Shown one piece after another: positions 50,612 through 59,541 of a stretch of 64,000 bases of DNA. The translations under genes were made by a program, and so were the position numbers. The stretch is from NCBI GenBank assembly GCA_003164755.1, contig PLUB01000060.1, positions 62,001 through 126,000 on the forward strand. Direction: 5' to 3'. The notes beneath the pieces were generated by a model. That model searched no databases. It saw nothing but the letters and a program-made list of their open reading frames with translations, and was not told the origin of the DNA. Numbering within the stretch: position 1 is the stretch's first letter; every line of letters starts with the position of its first letter. Source of the DNA: Methanosarcina sp. (GTDB taxonomy: Archaea > Halobacteriota > Methanosarcinia > Methanosarcinales > Methanosarcinaceae).

Positions 50612-53029
50612 TTAGTTACCGTTTATACTGTATCTTTTTCTGTCAAGGAGCTCCTGTCGCTTGCCTCTGTTCCAGCCCTCTACTGACTGCAGATAACCTG
50701 TAATTCTTGAGAGATGTTGCACATTTTCAGACTTACATTTTGGACATTTGTCCAGAAGGCCTGGTGCTACATATCCCTCGTCAGTGCAAATAGTCATGTC
50801 TCTTGTAAAAGCAAAGTAACCCGTTTGGGTGTTTTTTGCTATATGCATGGCAAGCTCCTGCAGGCCCTCAGGATCTGGCTTTCCTTCTCCAAGCCAGATA
50901 TGCATTATATTTCCGCCGTCTACGATCGGAAAGAAAGTGTGCTCGTACGTTATCCGGTCAGCTAGGGCGATCTCGGCTCCAGGAGGAATATGAGTACCAT
51001 TGGTATAGTAAATAGGTAGGTCATGGGTCTCATTTAACTCTCTATTTGCAGTTTTTAGATCCCCTTTAATTGTGTGTTCTGCTTTTTCAGCGTATTCACT
51101 ATGCAGGAGGTCTGAGACTGCAAAGCGCTGGGCTGTTGTTTCTGCCGGCGTTCTTGCAAGAACTATCTCCATATCGTTTTCCTTCGAGAGCTTCTGAGCA
51201 TGCATTTTCATCTCGAACATAGCCCTGATGGCAAGCTTGTACGCAGTAGGAGATTCATGGATCTGGTAGTTTGTGTGGTATTGTACCATCTCATTAATTC
51301 CGATTATTCCAATAGTATACACTAGGCTATCGAAATCCACAGCTATTGCTCCTTTTTCCCCAGTGTTTGGATCCTTTGGACGCTGGGCTGCAAAGGGAAT
51401 TCTGTTTTTCTTGATCAGGCTGTTCATCCATTTTTGCTTGATCTTGAAAACTTCCACTCCCCTGTTCATGAGGGTCTTAAGTTCATTGAAAAGTTTTTCA
51501 TCATTATGTTCAGCTCTGTATGCTGCTCTGGGACAGTTTAAGGACAGGACCATCCAAGAGCCCATTGAAAAGTGTTTTCCATCCCTAAAATGGAGTTTGT
51601 CCTCAAAATCTTTATCATCTGTAGGATTTACAGAAAATTGATAGGCACAGCATTGATAACATGAGATTCCTTCTCCTGCTCCTCTGTAAGCGGGAAGCTG
51701 GTTATCAAAGTAAGGGGTTCCGAATTTGGCAGCCAGTTCGAAGCTCATTCTGTAAAGCTCCTTATAAGTGGGAAGATCAAGATGAGTCTTATTAAATTTT
51801 TCATCTTCTTCCATAAAATCAGGTTCTATGGAGATCTCTGGCTTCGGAAAGCTGAAAGGTTTGCCCCATGCGTCTCCTTCAAGCATAACATCCATCAGAG
51901 CTTTGAACCCAAGACGAACTTCTTTTTCTAATTCTCCATAGGTTCTGAGGGGAGCCTGTTTGCCGTCCCAGACCTTACCCATAACAACAATTGGAATATT
52001 TTTCCAGATCTTCGGAACACCTGGGGAAAGTTGCACGGATGAAAAGACCGTCTGGCCACCTCTTGCACACATCATCTGCATCATTTCATAGACGAACATC
52101 TGCATAAGTTGCTTGATGTCAGCTTCAGACTTGCCTTCCAGATAGGGAGCAATAAAAGTTAGAAAATTATAAAAACCCTGTCCACCTGCAAAATTTGTCT
52201 GAGCCGATCCCATGGCTTTTACTGCGTGAAGAAAAGCTACTTCTGCATTTTTTGCAGGTTTTGCCACACTAGATTGGGTTCCGACTCCGTCTGGCATGAG
52301 TCCATAATAAAAGAAGTATCGGAGGTCCCAATCCTGACAAAAAGGCCTTGTGCCCATGTATTCTAAGTCGTGAATGTGGAAATCCCCATTCAGGTGCAGG
52401 TCAGCAAGTTCTTTTGGCATCAGAAGGAGATTTTGTTCCTTAGACATCTTGTCGGCTTTTCTCTTGTGTGAGGTTTCGGCATTATTTAGCTGGTTTGCAT
52501 TATCATTTGCCTCAAAGCCATATCCGGTATCTATTTCGTAGGCATCGTAAACCGAAGCCCCAACTCTTGTCATTATATTTCTCCATTCTATATGCCCTCT
52601 GTCAAGAAGAATATTATTTACTATTTCACGGATAAGGGGGCCTGAGAGAAACTTGATATTCATTTTCTTAATGATTTTTTCAGCTTCTTTTGCTATATTA
52701 ATTGCCTCTTCTTTCGTGATTGTAGGTTTGTTGTAAAAGATCTCGCTTAATTTTGTTTCTTTCAGAAGCTGATTCACAATAATGTTCCTGTCCCAGTTAA
52801 CCATGAAACCGTCTGTAGTCCTTACTTTTGGGAAAGGAGAAACTGAAAACCCATCCAGTGTCTTTTGCACTTGCTGATTGTCAGATAAATGGTTATCTTT
52901 GGATAGAGGGGAAGTGGAAAGTTCATCAAGTGTCCTTTGGACTGGCCGCTTATCAGATAAATCGCTATCTTGTAAAAGAATCTCGCTTATCATTTTCTCA
53001 TCCTCGTTTTTTAAGGGTGAAATTTGCAA
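50612..53029 (-). CDS. nrdD: Anaerobic (class III) ribonucleoside-triphosphate reductase
   Basis: NrdD reduces ribonucleotides to deoxyribonucleotides by a glycyl-radical mechanism. Of 805 residues, about 1-65 are an unusual Ser/Lys/Asp-rich head containing two copies of a 21-22 residue unit (LSDKRPVQRTLDELSTSPLS and LSDNQQVQKTLDGFSVSPFP). Then comes an ATP-cone (about 68-165), and then the ten-stranded barrel with MMCARGGQTVFSSVQLSPG carrying the thiyl-radical Cys. Gly778 in RITGYLQ is the radical site. The C-terminal metal region has Cys in TICTDEG and KCPKC, three rather than the usual four. A redoxin gene directly upstream suggests the redoxin-dependent subtype known from Methanosarcina rather than formate as reductant. 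Confidence 0.93.
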   Translation of the reverse strand: MQISPLKNEDEKMISEILLQDSDLSDKRPVQRTLDELSTSPLSKDNHLSDNQQVQKTLDGFSVSPFPKVRTTDGFMVNWDRNIIVNQLLKETKLSEIFYNKPTITKEEAINIAKEAEKIIKKMNIKFLSGPLIREIVNNILLDRGHIEWRNIMTRVGASVYDAYEIDTGYGFEANDNANQLNNAETSHKRKADKMSKEQNLLLMPKELADLHLNGDFHIHDLEYMGTRPFCQDWDLRYFFYYGLMPDGVGTQSSVAKPAKNAEVAFLHAVKAMGSAQTNFAGGQGFYNFLTFIAPYLEGKSEADIKQLMQMFVYEMMQMMCARGGQTVFSSVQLSPGVPKIWKNIPIVVMGKVWDGKQAPLRTYGELEKEVRLGFKALMDVMLEGDAWGKPFSFPKPEISIEPDFMEEDEKFNKTHLDLPTYKELYRMSFELAAKFGTPYFDNQLPAYRGAGEGISCYQCCAYQFSVNPTDDKDFEDKLHFRDGKHFSMGSWMVLSLNCPRAAYRAEHNDEKLFNELKTLMNRGVEVFKIKQKWMNSLIKKNRIPFAAQRPKDPNTGEKGAIAVDFDSLVYTIGIIGINEMVQYHTNYQIHESPTAYKLAIRAMFEMKMHAQKLSKENDMEIVLARTPAETTAQRFAVSDLLHSEYAEKAEHTIKGDLKTANRELNETHDLPIYYTNGTHIPPGAEIALADRITYEHTFFPIVDGGNIMHIWLGEGKPDPEGLQELAMHIAKNTQTGYFAFTRDMTICTDEGYVAPGLLDKCPKCKSENVQHLSRITGYLQSVEGWNRGKRQELLDRKRYSINGN

Positions 53030-53039
53030 ATTGCTTAGG

Positions 53040-53318
53040 TCATTCTGAAGTTTCAGACGGTTGTATCAACAAAATCCCCAGAATTTTTTCCGTGTTTAAT
53101 TCTTCCCCATTGAACAACTCTTCATGGGTCAGAAAGATATCATTGATCTGCAAAACAGGCGCCGTCACTGTAAAAATTCCATTGAAACGTAGTTCTGTCA
53201 GAGCTTTCGGGGTATCCATTTCTACTGCTTTGAAAGTCATTGAATTCGCTTCTAGAAATTTTTTTAATTTATTGCATTTCGGGCAACTTTCCATTGTATA
53301 GACGATTATTTTTGCCAT
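53040..53318 (-). CDS. Glutaredoxin-like protein (NrdH-type redoxin)
   Basis: A 92-residue thioredoxin-fold protein beginning IIVYTMESCPKCNKLKKFL, with redox-active Cys12 and Cys15. VTAPVLQINDIFLTHEEL holds the cis-Pro that binds the substrate peptide. It lies 10 bp upstream of nrdD and surely heads the operon, so its likely job is to reduce NrdD. In Methanosarcina such a redoxin takes electrons from a ferredoxin disulfide reductase; that enzyme is not in this window. Confidence 0.88.
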   Translation of the reverse strand: MAKIIVYTMESCPKCNKLKKFLEANSMTFKAVEMDTPKALTELRFNGIFTVTAPVLQINDIFLTHEELFNGEELNTEKILGILLIQPSETSE

Positions 53319-53333
53319 GCTTTGCGCCTCTAT

Positions 53334-53352
53334 GTTTATATTTTATATATAT
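53334..53352 (-). promoter_or_regulatory. TATA-rich promoter of the nrd operon
   Basis: The minus strand reads ATATATATAAAATATAAAC within 16-34 bp of the ATG at 53318. The closeness implies a very short leader. Confidence 0.5.
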
Positions 53353-53470
53353 GTTAATTTTCAAATATTTGCCTTTTTCAAGCATCATTCAGAAGTATCG
53401 GAAAAAGGTGAAATTTCTAAAAAATACTCTTTAAATAATTTCCCATTTTATTTAGTGAACACTCTTTTTT

Positions 53471-53700
53471 GTTCCAAGTAAATAATCTAAATGTTTTAGC
53501 AATTAATAATGTTTTTTCACCCCAGATCTGGATATGATTACATTAGATATTTGTCTGCAAAGATGTTTCTTTGTTATCAATTTTGTTCCAAGTAAATAAT
53601 CTAAATGGTTTAAAGCAGTTAATAATGTTTTTTCACTCCAGATTTGGATACAATTACATTCGTTATTTATCGATAAAGACTTTCGTTGTTACCAGGTTTG
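53471..53700. repeat. Tandem direct duplication of about 114 bp upstream of the nrd operon
   Basis: The unit beginning GTTCCAAGTAAATAATCTAA at 53471 starts again at 53585, and the similarity continues for about 110 bp (AATAATGTTTTTTCACYCCA, then GATAYRATTACATT). The copies differ at about a tenth of positions. The block begins 150 bp above the redoxin start, so it may be part of the upstream regulatory region. Confidence 0.75.
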
Positions 53701-54062
53701 ATAATAAATGCGGGAGCATTCTGTTTCTTTTGAAAACTGCCTTATTTAGAGACATTTTTAAGTACATAAAGTTTATCGAGTACATGCAAGCTACTTTATA
53801 GGATACAAATACGTCTGCTATATATAATGTATTATTTCCTGAATACTGAGGCTTTTTATTATTTTCTGGGTTTTGAATTGATTCAGTCGATTGCTAATTG
53901 AATTAATGGTAAATTTTAGCAACCCTAGAAAATATTAAAAAGTATCTAAATACTTTGCAATGTATTAATAAATTAAAACTCCGTCTCAGGATGGTACTGT
54001 ATAAACGTTTCTTCTTTCGTAATTTCAGATGGTGTGATCGCCAGCAATTTGATCAAGAGTCT
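53701..54062. other. Spacer between nrd repeats and the DUF2148 gene
   Basis: AT-rich, no gene recognised; it holds the 3' flank of the DUF2148 gene. Confidence 0.4.
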
Positions 54063-54608
54063 TTATTTTCTGTCGAAGAAAATATTTTTCCCTGTTATAC
54101 TCATAGGAATTCCAAAAACAACATCAGCATCCAGCAAACCTGATATCCTTGCGGCTGCACCAATAGTGTACATTACCCTGTTATCTATACAGAAATCTTT
54201 GGCTTTTGCAACAGCTGCACCTACAGCAATTCCCAGGTCTGCATGCTTAAACATGCAATTTGGGCCTTTAAACTCTGCTTCTACCTTTTGCCGGTTCAAC
54301 ATCTCTGCACAGGTTTCAAAGCCACAGGCTCGGCAATCAAGCCCCGCAGCTCCACTGGTTTTAACGCCTATAAGGATCGCAACTCCGGCATTTCTGAGGT
54401 TTGCAGCATCCCTTTTCAGAAAATCGAAGCCTGCACCTTTTTCATCTGCCAGCTTTTCCATTGTCAGGGCAAGGATTTCAATATCATCTTTTTCAACAAA
54501 GGCAGTTACGATATCGTCCACTCCTTTGGCTTTTGGAGCAGTCCGTGCAGCCAGAAGGACACTCTTTGCAAGTGTATCAAGGATCTCGGATTCAGGATTC
54601 AGGATCAT
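54063..54608 (-). CDS. DUF2148 ferredoxin-like protein
   Basis: The 181-residue protein belongs to the DUF2148 family of anaerobes, whose function is unknown. It has a helical N-terminus (LAKSVLLAARTAPKAKGVDD) and a Cys cluster GLDCRACGFETC, which resembles the iron-sulfur motif of Fe-S "four-Cys" domains, with another Cys in GPNCMFKHADLGIAVG. The C-terminal DADVVFGIPMSITGKNIFFD is a family block. Four Cys suggest an iron-sulfur cluster. It starts at the ATG at 54608. Downstream of an RNase J-like pseudogene on the same strand, it may have been in its operon. Confidence 0.8.
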   Translation of the reverse strand: MILNPESEILDTLAKSVLLAARTAPKAKGVDDIVTAFVEKDDIEILALTMEKLADEKGAGFDFLKRDAANLRNAGVAILIGVKTSGAAGLDCRACGFETCAEMLNRQKVEAEFKGPNCMFKHADLGIAVGAAVAKAKDFCIDNRVMYTIGAAARISGLLDADVVFGIPMSITGKNIFFDRK

Positions 54609-54685
54609 ATCCAGGTAATTGGATTTTTTGAGGCTTAAGCGTTTCGCAGGTTTTTGAAAGGACTGTATATCTTTCTGTTTTCTTT

Positions 54686-55890
54686 AAAGGGTAAAAGACT
54701 CTCTGTTTGAAGGTGCATATGAATCCACGCCGATTTCCTCCGAAATCCATTGTGAGAAAACTTCAGTGTTGTCCACACACATTACTAAGACTCTGATTGT
54801 GTCTTTTTTGCATAAATCTTTTACAAGCTTTTTGAGCTCACTATCTCCACTGTGGGCGGAAAAGTCGTACTGCTCTATTTTGGGTTTGAGTGTAAGGACA
54901 TCTCCTTTTGTTTCAATAATTCTATGCTAAAGATCCAGCCGCACGTTTGTGTCTTCAACGTGGTGGCTGGAAGTAGAATTTTTGATTTGGGATCTTTATA
55001 AAGTTGGCTTAGATAATAAAGAGTTTGTCCTCCGTTCAACATCCGGGCTTTAGTGACAATAACTGAGGATTTTTTCAGGACTAAATCACGCTGCTGGACT
55101 TTTACGGGAATCTCACGTCTGAAAGTCCTGTCAAGAAGCTCAGGATTCTTAGGTCTTCAGGATATTTTTAAAGTATTTTGTGGATATCCCGGACTAAACC
55201 ATCCACATAAGCTCTGATCCCGTGAGCATCAAGGGGCATTGTGATCTCTTGAGTCCTATCTATTGCAAAGGCAGGGATTAGGGCAGTGCCTCCTTTCTCT
55301 AGAGTATTTAGGACTCGTTATATAATATTTTCTTCAATTTCTTTCGTGGGATATGGTTTTCCTCGAAATACGTGCTATCGAGTAAAGCGTGCCTGCTTCA
55401 GAAAATTAGGCTGCACCAAGTACAAGCCTTGTTTCCGTTGGCTGAAGATCTCCTGTATATAATAGATTTTCTCCTTGTTCAGACTCCAGGAGGAGTCCAA
55501 AACACCAGGACAGAGCTTGCGTTGAAAAAGCAAACTATGTATATATTAGTTTTTCAGGTCTTTCTATAACTAAGTTTTAGTTTTATTTGGGTAGGTTTAT
55601 GGAAATTTTCAGGATCAAAAGGAGATACATCCAAAAGTGTAATCTTTGCGAGTTTGAGGGTGTCTCTCCCTAGAAAATTGGTAAACTCTGAGTCGATGGG
55701 ATCATGTAGACCTCAGGATTCTGGTATATCAGGTTAGGCACTGCTCCGCAGTGGTCAAGGTGTCCATTTGAAACAAGCACTTTTTTTCGGTTCCATATTG
55801 TTGGGAGGATATTCATGTATATCTCTTACTTTTATGCCATATAGAGAGAATTTCCTCATTTACGAGTAAATCAGAACGTCAGATTTCCTT
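54686..55890 (-). pseudogene. RNase J / beta-CASP nuclease pseudogene
   Basis: Minus-strand pieces in different frames give most of a metallo-beta-lactamase RNase. VLVSNGHLDHCGAVPNLIYQ (about 55740-55800) is the zinc motif H-x-D-H. NFLGRDTLKLAKITLLD, GDLQPTETRLVLGAA and ALLDSTYFEENHIPRKE follow. At the C-terminal end, LKKLVKDLCKKDTIRVLVM is followed by a segment up to YAPSNRESFTL and a stop near 54686. Stops and frameshifts separate the pieces (for example near 55560 and 55700). Such archaeal enzymes are 5'-3' RNA exonucleases. The gene is dead; a functional copy is presumably elsewhere. Confidence 0.7.
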
Positions 55891-56254
55891 ACATCCGCCT
55901 TTAAAGGCCAGTTCCAGAATAAAAACTCTTTAACTTTATATTATGAAATCGAGATTTCACACATATACACAAATGAAAAATTTGTTAGCCTATTTTCCCA
56001 TCATTATTATTGAAAGTTAGATTTAATTTTTAAGCTACTGCGATATTGAGAAAATACATGAAATTTTTGTGTACATCTGCGGAAAATGGGATCATTTTGA
56101 GTCAATCGCAACTTCTTGTTAATGAATGATTTTACTTTTTACATTTGGAGAAGATCAAAAAGTTCACAAATCAAAAAATTCCGTACTTTTTCACGTTATA
56201 AACTCCGATGCTATTATATTTCTTCCAAGGATGGATGATAATTGAGGATTTTAC
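55891..56254. other. Spacer before the universal stress protein, with a family B repeat
   Basis: A family B repeat is at 55957-56090. The remaining 160 bp hold the uspA-like gene's promoter region. Confidence 0.5.
55957..56090 (+). repeat. Family B repeat, copy 4
   Basis: The core is ATTGAAAGTTAGATTTAATT, TTTAAGCTACTGCGATATTG and AGAAAATACATG; the right end is GTGTACATCTGCGG. The left end is diverged (CACACATATACACAAATG). Confidence 0.65.
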
Positions 56255-56731
56255 ATGAAAATCATTGATTATAAGAAAATAATGATTGCAACCGATGGCT
56301 CAGACTGCTCCAGGCTGGCTATTGATAAAGGAATAGAGCTTGGTAGATTAAGTGGGGGAACGGTTTATGCAGTCCATGTGATATCGACAGCCTACTTATT
56401 CCCTATGGATGGATATTATTTTATGGGTATGAATCCTTATTGGGAATCGATACATGAGGCGTTGAAAAACCAAGGGAAACAGGCTTTAGATTATATAAGA
56501 GGCTTAGGAAAGGTAAAAGGAATCAATGTAGAATCTATTCTGCTTGAAGGTAATCCCTCAGAAGAGCTGATCAAGTATGCTGATCAGGAAAAAATGGATA
56601 TTGTTATTATGGGCACTCTCGGAAAGATAGGATTGAATAGAATGCTTATAGGCAGCGTTGCGGGAAATTTGGTCCGGCACTCGACGGTTCCTGTCATGGT
56701 TGTAAGTAAAAAGTATGAGCCACAAGACTGA
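56255..56731 (+). CDS. Universal stress protein, ATP-binding type
   Basis: The 158-residue UspA-fold protein starts KIMIATDGSDCSRLAIDKGI, the nucleotide-binding first strand, and ends with GTLGKIGLNRMLIGSVAGNL followed by VRHSTVPVMVV. The latter is the G-x2-G-x9-G-[ST] phosphate-binding loop of the ATP-binding subgroup. Such proteins help in stress survival and signalling by unknown means. GAGGA about 12 bp upstream is the ribosome site. A family A repeat begins 15 bp after the stop and could act as a terminator hairpin. Confidence 0.9.
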   Translation: MKIIDYKKIMIATDGSDCSRLAIDKGIELGRLSGGTVYAVHVISTAYLFPMDGYYFMGMNPYWESIHEALKNQGKQALDYIRGLGKVKGINVESILLEGNPSEELIKYADQEKMDIVIMGTLGKIGLNRMLIGSVAGNLVRHSTVPVMVVSKKYEPQD

Positions 56732-57098
56732 TTTAAGATAAACTATAGAGAATTTCGATAAACCCCTAAATTTTGTCGGATTCTTATAAGTGGTATCTAA
56801 ATGATTCACGAAAATAAGAGATTTATCGAAATCTTCTATAACTTGTAGCCTCTGTATTTTGCCTTTTTTCATCAAACCATTGAAAATCTGATATGTTATG
56901 CCTGTGGATTCTACAGCAAGAACATATGGGAGTCCCAAAGCAACATTATCACCGATTAGCTGTGTTATAATTATGAGTTAATTTAGAAGTTCTTACCATT
57001 GTCAAACGGAGTTTTATTTTTTTTAATTGATATAAGTAAATTTTATACTTAATATTTATTTGATTTACTTGGCGTGGGCACGAGGTTTAGAGTATTTA
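56732..57098. other. Spacer with a family A repeat and a coding scrap
   Basis: Family A occupies 56746-56836. On the minus strand at 56850-56985 the frame reads ITQLIGDNVALGLPYVLAVE followed by STGITYQIFNGLMKKG; it is protein-like but lacks start and end, so it is a fragment of an unrecognised gene. Confidence 0.45.
56746..56836. repeat. Family A inverted repeat, copy 9
   Basis: AGAGAATTTCGATAAACCCC on the left; AGAGATTTATCGAAATCTTC on the right. It begins 15 bp after the universal stress protein stop, a position fitting a terminator. Confidence 0.7.
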
Positions 57099-57236
57099 AC
57101 AAAAATGAACTATTATGGGGCGATTGAAGGCATTTTCTTGAGTGTGATAGGGGTATTTATCCACAAAGTCAGCCCATTCAAGGTTCGCTTTTTCAAGGTT
57201 ATCTTCGTTAAAGTTAGCTTTTTTTATTTCATTCAT
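57099..57236 (-). CDS. Small pentapeptide-repeat peptide or remnant (45 aa)
   Basis: A 45-residue frame preceded by AAAGAGG: MNEIKKANFNEDNLEKANLE then WADFVDKYPYHTQENAFNRP. The stretch ANF-NE-DNL-EK-ANL-EW-ADF fits four pentapeptide repeats A-[ND]-[LF]-x-x, which build a square beta-helix. Full pentapeptide proteins are much longer, so this is either a fragment of one or a very small protein. It lies between relics and no partner is seen. Confidence 0.35.
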
Positions 57237-57729
57237 TTCATAACCTCTTTCCTTTACCCCAAAATTTTTGTTTGTCTTGTATCAATTGTGAATTAAAACA
57301 ACTATATTATCATGGTACTGAATACAGGCCTTTTGCTATCTGAACCTTGAAAACATGTTTGGTTATGTACTGCTGTCTTTGTGAAATCCTCGAGACTTTG
57401 TTGCCATCAACGAAAGTTAATGTCCGTAAGTTAATCTTGTGGGCTGCAATTGAAGATAATCTGTAGTTATCGAAGGTTTGTTTAAAGGTATTTTAGAACT
57501 TCGAATTTATTATGAGGTAGATCTGTTTATATATTTTATGTATTTTCTCTACATAGTTATTGACCTATACTAATTAGTATATCACCCTTAGAAAAAGGAA
57601 ACAAGAATCAGAAAAGATGTTTCCCCGAAACTAATGGAAAAAAATGTAACGGTTTTTTGATAAAATTTAAAAATTTCCATCGATGCACAGAATTCCAAAG
57701 ATTTGGTTTATTAAAAATTAATAGAAATT
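57237..57729. other. Empty spacer
   Basis: AT-rich sequence, no repeat or gene recognised. Confidence 0.4.
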
Positions 57730-58035
57730 GAGGTGGTGTGCCCCTCTGCAAGCAATCGTATATGTTAGTGTCACCGCTCGGGATGTAAAGAAATTATTCC
57801 AAATAAAATATTTTAATTTGCGATATGATTCTTTTTCTTTTTGGTTTACCTTGATTGTCAACATACTTTCCAAAGAATTTCAATAAATCTCTGCTTTTCA
57901 TGAGTAATTTAGCTATTATTTATAAGCGCATGACATTATTTCGGAATTTATTTACCTCCTCTTTATGACATCTGAAGTTTTACTATTCTCACAGTTTCAA
58001 TGTAAACTCCGTCACTCCACATTTACTACCAAATA
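57730..58035 (-). mobile_element. IS200/IS605-type element relic, second copy of the 15.8-kb element
   Basis: From GCCCCTCTGCAAGCAATCGT at 57738, about 110 bp match 15790-15900, and 57985-58060 matches 15950-16030 (TTTCAATGTAA ... ACTCCACA). A family A repeat (57871-57960) lies between the two parts. No reading frame survives. The family A copy appears inserted inside the relic. Confidence 0.5.
57871..57960. repeat. Family A inverted repeat, copy 10, inside an IS relic
   Basis: AAAGAATTTCAATAAATCTC on the left; TTTCGGAATTTATTTACCTC on the right. It separates the two halves of the IS200/IS605-type relic at 57730-58035. Confidence 0.6.
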
Positions 58036-58279
58036 ACTATTTTTTAATCTCAGAACATTCTTTTAAAATTTGTAACTATTCGGGTAGCTTTGTAAGAACT
58101 ACATAATTTTTTTATAGGAACGGGAAAAATTGTGTGATAATTGAATAGTTACGAAAAAAATGTAAGTAAGGAAAAGTATCATGACTGCAAGGGTACCAAC
58201 TAAGAGCAGCTTAAATTCGATCGCTTTTTCCCACAATTATTGTCAAATATATTTTTCCTAGAAATCTCCTTTTTAATAT
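58036..58279. other. pstS 3' flank
   Basis: No gene is seen; AT-rich with T-runs that could terminate the pstS transcript near 58260. Confidence 0.3.
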
Positions 58280-59200
58280 TTACTTTTTTAATGAGATGTA
58301 CCCAACTTTGCTCACAATATTCTGCCCCTTCTGGCTCAACATAAAGTCGCTGAATTCTTTTGTGAGTCCTGATGGTTCCCCATTTGTATAGATGTCGAGA
58401 GATCTGGAGAGTGGGTATGCACCACTTAAAATGGTTTTAGTGGTTGGCAATATAGAGCCATTTCCGTTATCCAGGCTTAAGACCTTTATGCTTTTATCGA
58501 CGTATGCAAAGCCAATGTATCCGATTGCATTGGGATTTTGGGCTACTTCACTGACTATTCCTCCCGTAGTAGCTTGGGTAAGCGCATCAGATCGGTATTC
58601 ATCCCCAAGCAAAACGTCTTTCTTGAAGTCTGTATAAGTTCCAGAACTGCTGTCCCTGGAAATTGTTGCGATTGGTTTGTCGTCACCACCAACTTGCTTC
58701 CAGTTACTGATACTCCCATTATAGATGCCATGCAATTGGGTGAATGTAAGGTTAGACACAGGATTTGCAGGGTTTACAACTATTGTAATGCCGTCATAAG
58801 CAATTTCATGCTTCACTGGGTTGATTCCATTTGTTTTAGCCTTGTTGATTTCGTCAGTTGTCATTTCTCTGGATGCTGTAGCAATGTTCACCCCTCCGTC
58901 AATTAGAGCTGCAATTCCAACGCCTGATCCACCTCCAGTAACTGATATACTTTTCCCAACGGATTCATTAATAAATTCTTCAGCTTCAGCTTGTGCAAGC
59001 GGCAGAACTGTATCAGAACCTTTCACAGAAATGCTCTGTGATTTTACAGCAGTAGCTTCCTTCACTGGTGTTCCGCCTGAAGAGTTATTCTGAGCAATGG
59101 AAGAACCGTCACTATTTTTTCCAGCGCAACCAATGCCCAGAAGCACAAGCCCGATTATGACTAATATAAGGATTTTGTGTTTTTTTGATTTATTTACCAT
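58280..59200 (-). CDS. pstS: Phosphate-binding lipoprotein PstS
   Basis: PstS captures phosphate outside the membrane for the ABC importer PstCAB. The frame opens at a GTG (59212), but the ATG at 59200 has AAAGGAG at the right distance, so I choose it (306 residues). A signal peptide with lipobox LLGIGC puts the lipid-bearing Cys at residue 25. The mature part shows SVKGSDTVLPLAQAEAEEF, VTGGGSGVGIAALIDGGVNI, SREMTTDEI, the phosphate-binding TISRDSSSGTYTDFKKDVL, and a C-terminal SGLTKEFSDFMLSQKGQNI. The length is usual. pstC, pstA and pstB are not next to it, so this copy is an orphan. Confidence 0.92.
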   Translation of the reverse strand: MVNKSKKHKILILVIIGLVLLGIGCAGKNSDGSSIAQNNSSGGTPVKEATAVKSQSISVKGSDTVLPLAQAEAEEFINESVGKSISVTGGGSGVGIAALIDGGVNIATASREMTTDEINKAKTNGINPVKHEIAYDGITIVVNPANPVSNLTFTQLHGIYNGSISNWKQVGGDDKPIATISRDSSSGTYTDFKKDVLLGDEYRSDALTQATTGGIVSEVAQNPNAIGYIGFAYVDKSIKVLSLDNGNGSILPTTKTILSGAYPLSRSLDIYTNGEPSGLTKEFSDFMLSQKGQNIVSKVGYISLKK

Positions 59201-59212
59201 ATTAAGAGACAC

Positions 59213-59541
59213 TCCTTTAAATGAATAGGGCTAAATCAGTAATATTAATCTATTCACTTCTAAATCGTATAATATAAACAAATGAAGTATTTATATATAT
59301 ATATTTAGTATCAAAGTATGTATTTTGTATTTAAATATATGTCTAAACTGGTTACTCACGTCCTTTATGCAAAGTTTGTTGACGGCAAAAACATCAGGAA
59401 TTATATTGGAAAAAATATAAAATATACCTATCTGAGAAAGATATGTTGTATTATATAAAAATTACATTCAATTGTGCATAAGTACTATCAGGAAAGATCT
59501 TCTTCTTCTAATACATTTTGGATTTTACAATGTTACTATTA
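59213..59541. other. pstS promoter region and small coding scrap
   Basis: A TATA-rich stretch (59265-59310) lies upstream of pstS. On the plus strand at about 59350-59450 the frame LVTHVLYAKFVDGKNIRNYI followed by GKNIKYTYLRKI looks like the end of a small conserved protein without its start. Confidence 0.4.
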
